Made by a program: the position numbers and the translations under genes. From an uncultured Alphaproteobacteria bacterium (GTDB taxonomy: Bacteria > Pseudomonadota > Alphaproteobacteria > HIMB59 > GCA-002718135), in assembly GCA_902612805.1 (NCBI GenBank), contig CACMEY010000002.1, positions 1-64,000 of the forward strand: a DNA stretch of 64,000 nt, written 5' to 3'. Below, one piece after another: positions 48,822 to 57,866 of the stretch. Under the pieces are notes generated by a model. It worked only from the letters and a program-made list of their open reading frames with translations. It was not told where the DNA came from and did not search any database. Every line of letters starts with the position of its first letter. The stretch's first letter is position 1.

Positions 48822-50423
48822 CTAATTAAAGGTACTATTTATTTGGTCGTAAGCTTTTTCAGCAATCATAATAGTTGTTGCATTCAAATTAGCACTAACA
48901 ATATCTGGCATTACAGAAGCATCAATAACTCTTAAATTTTGAATTCCATGAACCCTTAGGTCTTGGTCTACAACTGAGGTTTTGTCCTCACCCATTTTAT
49001 TTGTGCATGACGGATGATACGCAGATTCAGATGTATTTTTAATAACTTCATCTAATTCATTTTGATTAGATACATTCTTCCCAGGCCTAATTTCTGTGCC
49101 AACGTACTCTTTAAGTGCTTTTTGAGATAAAATTTTTTTAGCAATTCCTACACCTTCTCTCATTTGTTTTAAATCGTCTTCATGCTTAAGATAATTAAAT
49201 TGTATTTTAGGATCATCTTTATAGTTATTTGTTTTAATTTTAACAAACCCCCTACTTTTTGGTCTATTTGGACAAACATGAAATTGAAAAGCTTCAAAAT
49301 TAGGATTTTCTAAACCATGATTAATAACTAAGTAGGGAAAAAAATGAAATTGTAGGTTTGGGTGATCATATGATTTGTCAGATTTAACAAAACCTCCTAA
49401 CTCTAAGTGTGAGTTTGCTAACCTACCTTTTTTAAATAAAAACCATTTTGATCCTTCTATTGCTTGATAGAGAAAATTTGTTGCTAAAGAATGTAATGTT
49501 TCTTTTTTTTTAGATTTATATTGAATATACATCTCTAAATGATCTTGTAAATTTTCTCCCACCCCAACTAAATTATTAATTACTTCTATTCCCAAGCTTT
49601 TAAGATACGTTTCATTACCTATTCCGGATAATTGAAGAATTTTAGGTGAATTAATTGAACCAGCACAAAGTATAACTTCTTTATTGGCTAAATAATTATT
49701 GGTTATATTTTTTTTAATCGTTTCAACACCAATTGCAGTTTTATTTTTAAAAAGAATTTTTTTAACATCAATATTATTTATTATTCTTAGATTTTTTCTA
49801 TTTTGGATTGGTTCTAAATATGCCTTAGCAACACTTTGTCTTACACCTTTGTTTATTGTTACATCAAAAGTTCCAAAACCTTCCTTATCAATACTGTTAG
49901 AGTCATTAAATATTTTATATCCAGCTTCTTGTGCAGCTTCTAAAACTTTTTTAAAAAGAGGGTATTTTTTATCTATGTTTGATTTATTTACTTTTAATGG
50001 GCCCTCTTTACCTCTTACATTACTATCATGAGACCAAGTTTCTAATTTTTTAAAAAAAGGTAAAACTTTTTCATATGACCAATTAGTTAAACCACTTGAA
50101 GACCATCTATCAAAATCCTCTTTATGACCTCTAGCGAAAACCATTCCGTTATGCGAAGAGCATCCCCCAATCATTTTACCTCTTGGACAATATAAAGATC
50201 TATTATTTAGAAATGGCTCAGGCTCAGTATAATATTTCCAATTATATTTTGGGTCATGCATTGCATATAGAAGAGCACTTGGCATATCAACTTTCCAGGT
50301 TTTACTGGATGGGCCAGCTTCTAATAAAATTACAGAATTCTTTGACTGTGAAGACAATCTGTTAGCTAAAACACAACCTGCTGACCCTGCTCCAACAATG
50401 ATGTAGTCAGCGTTGTTATCCAC
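48822..50423 (-). CDS. GMC oxidoreductase, choline dehydrogenase (BetA) type
   Basis: The 533-residue flavoenzyme has the FAD motif YIIVGAGSAGCVLANRLS, GCSSHNGMVFARGH, and the catalytic His in SAYHPSCTNKMG, with the late Asn in SANLNATTIMIAEKA. These are GMC-family hallmarks and the length fits BetA. Choline to betaine aldehyde or betaine is the standard call, but GMC enzymes with other alcohol substrates look alike. The start is GTG, overlapping the SDR stop by one base, at the end of a six-gene operon that begins with a peptide-type permease. Confidence 0.82.
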   Translation of the reverse strand: MDNNADYIIVGAGSAGCVLANRLSSQSKNSVILLEAGPSSKTWKVDMPSALLYAMHDPKYNWKYYTEPEPFLNNRSLYCPRGKMIGGCSSHNGMVFARGHKEDFDRWSSSGLTNWSYEKVLPFFKKLETWSHDSNVRGKEGPLKVNKSNIDKKYPLFKKVLEAAQEAGYKIFNDSNSIDKEGFGTFDVTINKGVRQSVAKAYLEPIQNRKNLRIINNIDVKKILFKNKTAIGVETIKKNITNNYLANKEVILCAGSINSPKILQLSGIGNETYLKSLGIEVINNLVGVGENLQDHLEMYIQYKSKKKETLHSLATNFLYQAIEGSKWFLFKKGRLANSHLELGGFVKSDKSYDHPNLQFHFFPYLVINHGLENPNFEAFQFHVCPNRPKSRGFVKIKTNNYKDDPKIQFNYLKHEDDLKQMREGVGIAKKILSQKALKEYVGTEIRPGKNVSNQNELDEVIKNTSESAYHPSCTNKMGEDKTSVVDQDLRVHGIQNLRVIDASVMPDIVSANLNATTIMIAEKAYDQINSTFN

Positions 50424-51205
50424 TAATTCATTCTTTCAGTATTTCCATCAACAGTCATGATTTGACCAGATACATTTTCTGAAGCATCGCTCAATAAAAA
50501 TATTGCCATTGATGCAATATCTTCTTTTTCTACAAATGTGTTTAATGAAACCATTGACTCTAATTCTTTTCTTACTTTTTTATTTGAAGAATTTATTAAT
50601 TTAGCTTTTGCATTTATTACCCTATCCATTCTATCGCCATTAACAGAACCAGGACAAATTGCATTCACACGTATTTTAAATTTTCCTAATTCAACTGCTA
50701 ATGTTTTAGTTAATCCAATTATTGCCCATTTACTTGATGCATATGGTGAACGTTGAGCAAAACCATATAATCCTGCAGTTGAAGATAAATTAATAATAGA
50801 TCCTTTTTTAGCATTTTTTAAAAATGGAATAGCAAATTTTGTGAAATAAAAATGTGAACTTAAATTGGTTTTAATCGTGTTATCCCATTCATCTATTGAA
50901 ATATTTTGAAGATACTTTGTAGGTCCTGCAATGCCTATATTATTTATTAATCCATCTATTTTTTTTAAGTTAGATAGAGACTTAAAATATTCTTTAATGT
51001 CTTTTGGATTTGTGCAGTCTAAGTGTTTAGCAAATATTTTATTACGATATTTTTTGTTTAAATTTATTTTATCAATTTTTGATTTATTTATATCAGATAA
51101 ATATACTTTTCCACCTGAACTGATTATTTTATTTGCTATAGCAAAACCTAAGCCATCTGCACCAGCAGAAATAATATAATTTTTTTTACTAAGATTAATT
51201 TTCAT
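50423..51205 (-). CDS. short-chain dehydrogenase/reductase
   Basis: The 260-residue protein has an SDR fold: the cofactor loop ISAGADGLGFAIA, LINNIGIAGPT, the Ser of LSSTAGLYG, and the active-site Tyr-Lys in SPYASSKWAI. Asp in YLSDINKSK suggests NAD preference. The substrate is unknown; its operon mates are a transporter and a choline-dehydrogenase-like enzyme. It abuts the CBS-like gene upstream with no gap. Confidence 0.85.
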   Translation of the reverse strand: MKINLSKKNYIISAGADGLGFAIANKIISSGGKVYLSDINKSKIDKINLNKKYRNKIFAKHLDCTNPKDIKEYFKSLSNLKKIDGLINNIGIAGPTKYLQNISIDEWDNTIKTNLSSHFYFTKFAIPFLKNAKKGSIINLSSTAGLYGFAQRSPYASSKWAIIGLTKTLAVELGKFKIRVNAICPGSVNGDRMDRVINAKAKLINSSNKKVRKELESMVSLNTFVEKEDIASMAIFLLSDASENVSGQIMTVDGNTERMN

Positions 51206-51472
51206 TTATTGAATATTATCTATCTCTTTTTTAGAAATATATCCAATAGTTTTACCTTTATTGTCAGTAACTACTATTGTTAAGTTGTCTTCAAGAATTT
51301 TATTTTTAAAATTTTTTAGTTTTATATTTTGATTTACTTTGTAAATAGAACCTAATGTTAAATTATCTTTATTAAAATTGTTCTCAATTATCATTATATT
51401 TTTTGCCTCTAGATTATCTATTCTATTTTCTTTGCTAGAAAAAAAATTAAGTAAAAATTTAAATATATTCAT
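51206..51472 (-). CDS. small protein with a single CBS-like motif
   Basis: This 88-residue protein has a hydrophobic N-terminus (about 1-12), a linker, and a C-terminal part whose end, LTIVVTDNKGKTIGYISKK, has the strand-turn-strand look of one CBS motif. CBS modules usually come in pairs, so one copy would need to dimerise. Its gene sits 20 bp after the fused ABC ATPase gene and directly before the SDR gene. In betaine transporters CBS domains on the ATPase sense ionic strength; a detached sensor is an inference. I would not assign a function. Confidence 0.55.
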   Translation of the reverse strand: MNIFKFLLNFFSSKENRIDNLEAKNIMIIENNFNKDNLTLGSIYKVNQNIKLKNFKNKILEDNLTIVVTDNKGKTIGYISKKEIDNIQ

Positions 51473-51491
51473 TATTTAAAAAATAGATTTA

Positions 51492-53105
51492 CTAGGAAGA
51501 TCTTTTATTCAGAAGATTGGTTAGCCAATCAGGATCCATTTCTGGTACTGATGACAATAAAAGCTCTGTATAATCAGGATATGGTGGATTTAAAATTTTA
51601 CTTTTCAAACCCTGTTCCACTACCTCACCTTGATACATAACAACTATTTCATCTGAGATTGCTTTAACTGTTGCTATATCATGAGTAATAAAAATATAAG
51701 TTACACCAAGCTCTTTTTGTAATTTTTGGAGTAATTTTAATATTCCTTCTTGAACAATTTGATCTAGCGCTGATGTCACTTCATCACAAATAATTAAATC
51801 TGGGTTAGCCGCTAAAGCTCTTGCAATGCATATTCTCTGTTTTTGACCTCCAGATAATTCGGATGGTAATCTATCTAAAAAAGTTTCATCTAGCTCAATC
51901 ATTTTTAATAATTCAATAACTTTTGCTTCTCTTTCTTTCCCTTTTATACCTTGATAAAATTCTATTGGCCTTCCTATTATTTCATCAACAGTTTGACGAG
52001 GGTTCATTGCAGTGTCAGGCATTTGAAAAATTATTTGAATTCTTCTTAATTCTTCTTTTGACCGTTGCTCAAGCTTTGGAGACAATTTTTTTCCATCAAA
52101 AATTATTTCTCCTTTTAATTGAGGAAGTAAGCCTGTAATTACTCTTGCTGTTGTTGATTTTCCTGATCCACTTTCACCAACTATAGCTACTGTTTTACCT
52201 TTAGGGATATCTATAGAAACATTGTGTAAGACCTTTGATGAGCCATATGCTGCATCAATATTTTTAATAGACAACATATAATCTTCATTTGTTTCTTCAG
52301 GCTTGATCAGTGATCTTACTGACCATAGAGATTTGGTGTATTCTTCTTTTGGGTTTGATAGCATATCTCTTGTTTCAGCTTCTTCAACTTCTTCACCGTA
52401 TCGCAAAACTTTTATTCTATCAGCCATTTGCGCAACTACGGCTAAATCATGAGTAATATATATTGCTGCTGTATTAAATTTATCTACTATAGATCTCATA
52501 GCAGATAATACTTCAACTTGAGTTGTTACATCTAAAGCTGTTGTGGGCTCATCAAATATAATTAACTCTGGTCTTGGGGACATAGCCATTGCAGTCATTA
52601 TTCTTTGTAGTTGCCCTCCAGATACTTGATGCGGGTATCTATCTCCTATATTTTCCGCATCTGGAAGCTGTAGTGATTCATAAAGTTGAACCGCATCTTT
52701 TTTTAATACATCCGTTGGATTTATCTTTAATCTATTAGCAGCACTTATTGTTTGGTCCATTAATCTATGAGCAGGATTAAAAGATGCTGCTGCTGATTGA
52801 GCAACATAAGATATTTTAGTTCCCCAAATTTTTCTCTTTTCAAATTCAGTTAGTTTAGCGAGGTCTATGCCATTAAAATTAATTTCTCCCTTTATAATCT
52901 TACAACCTGGTTGGGTATAGCCCATTGCAGCTTTACCCATAGTAGATTTTCCGGCACCACTCTCTCCAATTAATCCTAGTATTTCTCCTCTGTGTAAAGT
53001 CAAATCTACACCTTTTAAAATTTTATGCCATCTCTCATCTGAAAATCCATCAATATGGATATTTTTCATTTCAAGCAGAAGTTGTTTTGATTTATTTAAC
53101 GTCAT
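51492..53105 (-). CDS. fused DppD-DppF-type ABC ATPase of a peptide-family transporter
   Basis: The 537-residue protein has two full nucleotide-binding domains. The first has Walker A GESGAGKST (about 43-51), signature VSGGQLQRIM and Walker B LIIFDEPTTALD. The second has GESGSGKST, LSGGQKQRICIARALA and LIICDEVTSALD. The oligopeptide-family C-terminal tail PPYPDYTELLLSSVP is present. It overlaps the DppC-type gene by 14 bp. The pair of domains would energise the two adjacent permeases. Confidence 0.93.
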   Translation of the reverse strand: MTLNKSKQLLLEMKNIHIDGFSDERWHKILKGVDLTLHRGEILGLIGESGAGKSTMGKAAMGYTQPGCKIIKGEINFNGIDLAKLTEFEKRKIWGTKISYVAQSAAASFNPAHRLMDQTISAANRLKINPTDVLKKDAVQLYESLQLPDAENIGDRYPHQVSGGQLQRIMTAMAMSPRPELIIFDEPTTALDVTTQVEVLSAMRSIVDKFNTAAIYITHDLAVVAQMADRIKVLRYGEEVEEAETRDMLSNPKEEYTKSLWSVRSLIKPEETNEDYMLSIKNIDAAYGSSKVLHNVSIDIPKGKTVAIVGESGSGKSTTARVITGLLPQLKGEIIFDGKKLSPKLEQRSKEELRRIQIIFQMPDTAMNPRQTVDEIIGRPIEFYQGIKGKEREAKVIELLKMIELDETFLDRLPSELSGGQKQRICIARALAANPDLIICDEVTSALDQIVQEGILKLLQKLQKELGVTYIFITHDIATVKAISDEIVVMYQGEVVEQGLKSKILNPPYPDYTELLLSSVPEMDPDWLTNLLNKRSS

Positions 53106-54012
53106 CTTTTAATCCGCTAGTAATGTAAAGATACCAATCAACAACAAAATTAATTGATACACAAAGTAAAGCAATTGCAGCAGCTGGAATTAATGGTGTT
53201 AAACCTGCTGTTATATCATATTGCGCATATTGAATAAGTATTGCATTTTCCCTCACCATTGATGCCCAATCTGCTGAAGGGGGTTGAATGCCAATTCCCA
53301 AAAAACTTAAACTAGATATTGTAAAAATTATAAATATGAACCTTAAACCAAACTCAATAATCAAAGGTGAAGCTATATTAGGAAGTATTTCTCTGAAAAT
53401 AATATATGATAAATTTTCACCTCTTAATTTCGCGACCTCTACATATTCTAGAACAACTTGACCAACAGCAACTGATCTTGATATTCTAAAAAATCTAGTT
53501 GACTCCAAAATTCCTAAAATGACAATTAAATTAAAATTAGTAGGTCCAAAAACTGATAAAAGTATAAAAGTAAAAATCATTACAGGTATAGCCATAAGCG
53601 TGTCTACTATTCTACTTAATAGCTGATCTAAATACCTTCTATCCAGAGCAGCTATAATTCCAAACACTGTTCCAATTCCTAAAGCAATAAAAGCAGCCAA
53701 TAAACAAATACCAATTGTATTTCTTGCAGCATAGATAATGCGAGAAAAAATATCTCTTCCTATTTGATCAGTACCAAATATATGACCATCACCCCAAGGA
53801 GCATAAGCTACTGGGAATATTTCTGCTTCTCCATGTGGAGCAATTAAAGGAGCAAATATTGCAGCAAAAAAATATATAAATAGTACAATCATACCAAACC
53901 AAGCTGAGATTGGAGCTTTTGATAAGGCAATTTTTAATCTTTCTAATCTAGTTCTTCTTTTAATTAAATTTGCAACTTCACTTTTTGCAGAATAAGATAA
54001 ATTTTCGCTCAT
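53092..54012 (-). CDS. peptide-family ABC permease, DppC type
   Basis: The 306-residue protein has a DppC-like N-terminal extension, about six membrane segments, APHGEAEIFP before GTDQIGRDIFSRIIYAARN, and the coupling loop EVAKLRGENLSYIIFREILPN. It overlaps the DppB-type gene by 4 bp and the ATPase gene by 14 bp. Confidence 0.92.
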   Translation of the reverse strand: MSENLSYSAKSEVANLIKRRTRLERLKIALSKAPISAWFGMIVLFIYFFAAIFAPLIAPHGEAEIFPVAYAPWGDGHIFGTDQIGRDIFSRIIYAARNTIGICLLAAFIALGIGTVFGIIAALDRRYLDQLLSRIVDTLMAIPVMIFTFILLSVFGPTNFNLIVILGILESTRFFRISRSVAVGQVVLEYVEVAKLRGENLSYIIFREILPNIASPLIIEFGLRFIFIIFTISSLSFLGIGIQPPSADWASMVRENAILIQYAQYDITAGLTPLIPAAAIALLCVSINFVVDWYLYITSGLKDDVK

Positions 54013-54974
54013 TTTGGGTATAGTAACCTTGGGTTAGAAATAATTCCGATCAAGTCAGCAATTAAATTTAATATTACATATGTTGATGCAAAAATTAATG
54101 CACAAGCTTGAACAACGGGTAAATCTCGATTATAGACTGATCCGACCATCAACCTACCAATACCTTGATAGTTAAAAACATATTCAACAACAACTGAGCC
54201 AATCAACATATAAGCTAAGTTTATTGCAATTACTTGAGAAATAGGTGCCCAAGCATTTGGAAGTGCGTGTTTAACAATTACCTCGTATCTAGAAGCTCCC
54301 GATAATTTTGCCATTTCAATATATTCACTTGATAAGATATTTATTATCGCTGACCTTGTCATTCTCATCATGTGACCCATAGTAATTAATGTCAAAGTAA
54401 AAACTGGAAGAGCAGTCCTGTAAAATCTTTCAGCCAAAGTTGAAGCTTCATCCACATTAGAAATAGTTGGAAAAACTGGAAACAGTGTCGCTAGTAAAAG
54501 AATAAAAATATAGGCTGTAAAAAATTCTGGTGAAGATACGGTTACTAAGCTAACTCCAGTTGCTGACCTATCATAATAAGAGTTTCTGTATAATGCTGCT
54601 GAGATACCTAAGATTAAAGATAGAGGAATAGCCAACATGGCGGCAACACCTGTTAAAAATAATGTATTCTTTAATCTGGGGACAATTAAACCAACAACTT
54701 CTCTAGACCTATCACCTTGATCCCCTTGAACTTTAGATCTTCCAGAGAAAGAGCTACCAAAATCTCCTTGAAAAACATTTCCTAACCAATCAAAATATCT
54801 TGTTAGCGGAGGTTTATCTAAACCCAATTCTGCTCTTAGGGCTTTTACTGCAGATTTTGTTGCACTTTGACCTAATATTTCCGTGGCAAAGTCTCCCGGT
54901 AAAAAAGAGAATGTACTAAATATTATTACAGAAAATGCAAAAACTGTAACGAGACCAAGGCTAAGTCTTAACAA
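54009..54974 (-). CDS. peptide-family ABC permease, DppB type (start probably further upstream)
   Basis: The protein has six membrane segments, LPGDFATEILGQSATKSAVK after TM1, and the coupling loop EMAKLSGASRYEVIVKHALPN, all typical of DppB. The only standard start is TTG at 54974 (321 residues), but no ribosome site precedes it. An excellent site (AAGGAGGG) lies further up, 5 bases before an ATT codon at 55005-55007 in the same frame. The 11 added residues, beginning SRIHPIFRTIL after the start, look like a genuine DppB N-terminus. An AUU start is therefore likely. It heads the leftward operon. Confidence 0.88.
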   Translation of the reverse strand: MLRLSLGLVTVFAFSVIIFSTFSFLPGDFATEILGQSATKSAVKALRAELGLDKPPLTRYFDWLGNVFQGDFGSSFSGRSKVQGDQGDRSREVVGLIVPRLKNTLFLTGVAAMLAIPLSLILGISAALYRNSYYDRSATGVSLVTVSSPEFFTAYIFILLLATLFPVFPTISNVDEASTLAERFYRTALPVFTLTLITMGHMMRMTRSAIINILSSEYIEMAKLSGASRYEVIVKHALPNAWAPISQVIAINLAYMLIGSVVVEYVFNYQGIGRLMVGSVYNRDLPVVQACALIFASTYVILNLIADLIGIISNPRLLYPK

Positions 54975-55011
54975 AATTGTTCTAAATATTGGATGAATTC
55001 TACTAATATTA

Positions 55012-55019
55012 CCCTCCTT
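55012..55019 (-). promoter_or_regulatory. strong Shine-Dalgarno that argues for an AUU start of the DppB-type gene
   Basis: On the minus strand this reads AAGGAGGG and is followed after four bases by ATT in the permease frame. No ATG, GTG or TTG lies within usable distance in that frame. It decides the start of the gene if the base call at 55005 is right. Confidence 0.7.
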
Positions 55020-55164
55020 AAAGATACAATCTTAATTCTTAAAGTTTTGTCTAAATTAGGTCAACATGTAAGCTAAAATTAATAATTTATACGTTGAATT
55101 AAAACGTTATATATGTTTTTATATATTAACTTAAGTTTGTTTTTTGTTAAATTTCTAGAAATTA

Positions 55165-55191
55165 TGAACAAAAATCTTAGGTTTTTGTTCA
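55165..55191 (+). promoter_or_regulatory. inverted repeat just upstream of the binding-protein ribosome site
   Basis: TGAACAAAAA and its exact complement enclose seven bases; two further inner pairs (one G-U) can form. The element ends six bases before the AGGGAGG ribosome site of the binding-protein gene. It could be a repressor operator or a leader hairpin that affects translation. It does not match a riboswitch class I can name. Confidence 0.6.
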
Positions 55192-55208
55192 ATTATAAGG
55201 GAGGACAA

Positions 55209-56837
55209 ATGAAAAATAAGAAAATAGACAAATACATTGAAGAACAGTCTTCAAAGCTAACAAAAGGGCTTATTGATAGAAGACAGTTCATGATGTCTGT
55301 CCTTGCTACTGGGGTCACGCTACCAATTGCATTATCATTAGCAGATAAAGCAGTTGCAGCTACACCAAAAAAAGGTGGACATTTAAGATGGGGTAATAGT
55401 GCAGCAGATGCAACTGATACTCTTGATCCAGCAACTTATCAGAGCTCATTTATGCAAGCTACTGCTTGGTCATATCAGAACTGTCTAACTGTTGTTGATT
55501 CAGATCACACAATTGTTGGAGAGCTTGCTGAGTCAATTGAATCAGACGATGCTCAAACATGGGTATATAATCTTCGCAAAGGTGTTGAATTCCATAATGG
55601 TAAATCAATGACAGCAGAAGATGTTGTGCTTAACTATCAGTATCATATGAATCCAGATACTGCTTCGGCAGCAGGTGGACTTTTATCTCAAATTGAAACA
55701 GTTTCTGCTGATGGAAATGACAGAGTTATTTTTAAGCTAAAAGGTGCAAATGCCGATTGGCCTGCAATAACTACTGACTATCACATTATGATTAAACCAA
55801 CAAAAGATGGAGTTGTTGATGCTCAATCAACGATTGGAACTGGTCCATATATTATGGATGAATTCAATCCTGGTGTTGGTGCAAAATTTGGAAAAAGAAA
55901 TCCAAATTATTTCAAAGGTGATAGTGTTGCACACTTTGATTCAGTTGAAGTAATCGGAATTAATGATCCTGCTACTAGACAAGCAGCATTATTAAACGGT
56001 GAAATTGACTGGATGAATGGTGTTGATCTTAGAACTGCTAATCTATTGACTAGAAATCCTAGTGTAGAAATTACAGCAGCTTCTGGTTACGCTCACTATA
56101 CAGCTCCAATGAGATTGAACGTTCCACCGTTTGATAACTTTGATGTGCGTATGGCAATGAAGTTTGCAATCAAAAGACAGGAAATTGTTGATAAGATTAT
56201 GCTTGGATATGGTACTGTTGGTAATGATCATCCGATCTCTACTGCTCACCCATACCATAATAGCGCTTTAGAGCAGAGAGAGTTCGATGCTGATAAAGCT
56301 GCATATCACTGGAAAAAATCTGGAGTAAGTGGACCAATTGAAATTAGTACTTCTGAGGTTCCTTATGCAGGATGTACAGATGCAACTAACTTGATAGCAG
56401 CATCTGCTCAAGAATGTGGTATCGATCTTCGAGTTAAAAAAGAACCTGAAGATGGTTACTGGAGTAACGTATGGAACACTAAAGGTTTCAGTATGAGTTC
56501 TTGGGGTGGAAGACCTACAGAAGATATGATGTGGTCTGCTGCATTCACAGATGACACAGAGTGGAACGAAGCTGCTTGGGGTAATCTAGTTCAAACTGAT
56601 TCAACTGTTCGTTTCAATGAACTTGTTAGATCTGCTAGATCAGAACTTGATGCAGAAAAAAGAAAATCAATGTACTGGGAAGCACAAGCTCTTTGTAACT
56701 ACGATGGTGGTGCAATTGTTTATGCATTTAACCAATACGTTGGTGCTGGTTCTAAAAAACTTGCTCACGGTGAAGATGTTGCTGGTAACTGGGAAAGTGA
56801 TGGTAACAAACTTTCTGAACGTTGGTGGTTTGCATAA
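55209..56837 (+). CDS. peptide-family ABC substrate-binding protein with Tat signal
   Basis: The 542-residue protein starts at the ATG at 55209, 4 bases after a strong AGGGAGG site; an earlier in-frame ATG at 55113 lacks one. The N-terminus holds a Tat motif (DRRQFMMS) and a hydrophobic stretch cleaved near AVAA. The mature part matches the DppA/OppA family (EFHNGKSMTAEDVVLNYQYH, GTGPYIMDEFNPG). Tat export is unusual for a simple binding protein but known for some in this family. It faces the permease operon and leads the catabolic genes, so its ligand is probably the pathway substrate. Confidence 0.9.
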   Translation: MKNKKIDKYIEEQSSKLTKGLIDRRQFMMSVLATGVTLPIALSLADKAVAATPKKGGHLRWGNSAADATDTLDPATYQSSFMQATAWSYQNCLTVVDSDHTIVGELAESIESDDAQTWVYNLRKGVEFHNGKSMTAEDVVLNYQYHMNPDTASAAGGLLSQIETVSADGNDRVIFKLKGANADWPAITTDYHIMIKPTKDGVVDAQSTIGTGPYIMDEFNPGVGAKFGKRNPNYFKGDSVAHFDSVEVIGINDPATRQAALLNGEIDWMNGVDLRTANLLTRNPSVEITAASGYAHYTAPMRLNVPPFDNFDVRMAMKFAIKRQEIVDKIMLGYGTVGNDHPISTAHPYHNSALEQREFDADKAAYHWKKSGVSGPIEISTSEVPYAGCTDATNLIAASAQECGIDLRVKKEPEDGYWSNVWNTKGFSMSSWGGRPTEDMMWSAAFTDDTEWNEAAWGNLVQTDSTVRFNELVRSARSELDAEKRKSMYWEAQALCNYDGGAIVYAFNQYVGAGSKKLAHGEDVAGNWESDGNKLSERWWFA

Positions 56838-56853
56838 AATATTAATTTTCTTT

Positions 56854-56875
56854 GTGGCGCATTTAAATGCGCCAC
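56854..56875 (+). other. perfect 22-bp palindrome after the binding-protein gene
   Basis: GTGGCGCATTTAAATGCGCCAC is a perfect palindrome 16 bp after the stop and 26 bp before the next gene. It is unusually GC-rich for this genome. The following ACTATTTCT is a poor U-tract, so it probably stabilises the binding-protein message or partly terminates before the enzyme genes. Confidence 0.8.
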
Positions 56876-56901
56876 ACTATTTCTACTAATCTTCCAAAAA
56901 A

Positions 56902-57825
56902 ATGTTTTTAAAAAATAAGAAATACCTCTTTGATGGAGGTTCCGGTCAAACTTTAATGGAAATGGGTTTAGAGACAACAGGTGATCTTTGGTCAGCACAA
57001 GCTTTATTAAATGAAAATAATCACCAAATGGTCGTAGAAATGCATAAAAATTTTATAAATGCTGGATCACAATTAATAGTCACTTCAAATTTTAGTGTTA
57101 GAAGGAGGCTACTAAAAAAATATAATTTACTTGATAAATTTGAATTTGGAATAAGATCTGCTGGAGCACTTGCATTAAAAGCAAAAAATGAAAGTGAAAA
57201 AAAAGTTATTATTGCAGGCTCATTGCCTAATCAAGGTAATACATATTCCCCAATACATTTTGAAACTGATGAAACAATGTTTAATTATTTTCATGAAATT
57301 GCAAAAATATTAAAAGATTATGTCGATATATTTTACTTAGATGTTTTGTGTTCCATCAAAGAAATAAAAATTGCTTTAGAAGCTTCAAAAGAATTTAATA
57401 AACAAGTTCTTGTAGGTGCACACTTACGTTATGATGGAAAATTACCATCTGGAGAAAGTCTTGATGAACTTTTTGAAACTATTCAAAAATTTAATTGTTG
57501 CGGTATAGTATCAGCCTGCGTATCACCTGAAATCGTTAATTTGAGTATTCCTATATTTAATAAACAAAAGCTTCCTTTTGGTTATAAAATGAATTTATTT
57601 AAAGAACTGCCTACTAGTAATGAAGAAAAATTTAATTCAGAAGGTTTTGAAGGACATTATGATTATATTGATCCCATTGAGTTACTTGGGACTCGAAATG
57701 AAGAATTTGGAGAAGAAAAATATAAAAAGTTTGTTTTAAATTCTTTAAATGAAGGTGTTACTCTAGTTGGTGGATGCTGTGAAGTAAAGCCACGACATAT
57801 TGAAGCTATTAAGAATTTATTTTAA
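56902..57825 (+). CDS. homocysteine S-methyltransferase family protein (BHMT/MmuM-like)
   Basis: The 307-residue protein has a Zn-type TIM barrel with GGSGQTLMEMGL at the N-terminus, a first Cys in GIVSACVSPE, and the GGCCEVKPRHI pair near the end; these three cysteines bind zinc in the family. It would move a methyl group from a betaine-like or sulfonium donor to homocysteine, making methionine. Glycine betaine, DMSP or S-methylmethionine are all possible donors. It is the first enzyme gene after the binding protein. Confidence 0.86.
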   Translation: MFLKNKKYLFDGGSGQTLMEMGLETTGDLWSAQALLNENNHQMVVEMHKNFINAGSQLIVTSNFSVRRRLLKKYNLLDKFEFGIRSAGALALKAKNESEKKVIIAGSLPNQGNTYSPIHFETDETMFNYFHEIAKILKDYVDIFYLDVLCSIKEIKIALEASKEFNKQVLVGAHLRYDGKLPSGESLDELFETIQKFNCCGIVSACVSPEIVNLSIPIFNKQKLPFGYKMNLFKELPTSNEEKFNSEGFEGHYDYIDPIELLGTRNEEFGEEKYKKFVLNSLNEGVTLVGGCCEVKPRHIEAIKNLF

Positions 57826-57866
57826 AATTTTTTTTTCATTATTTTGTGATAAGTTGAATAAGTTTT

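Noticed and set aside
48802..48830. Terminator between the small-protein gene and the choline-dehydrogenase-like gene
   Set aside because: An AT-only 7-bp stem can form, but there is no U-tract and the pairing is weak.
55113..55208. Longer N-terminus for the peptide-family binding protein
   Set aside because: The ATG at 55113 has no ribosome site and would put 32 odd residues, translated from the leader hairpin, before a standard Tat signal.
56838..56901. SAM-II or SAM-V riboswitch upstream of the homocysteine methyltransferase, as in some SAR11 methionine genes
   Set aside because: The 64-bp gap is filled by a simple perfect palindrome and lacks room and motifs for a pseudoknot riboswitch.
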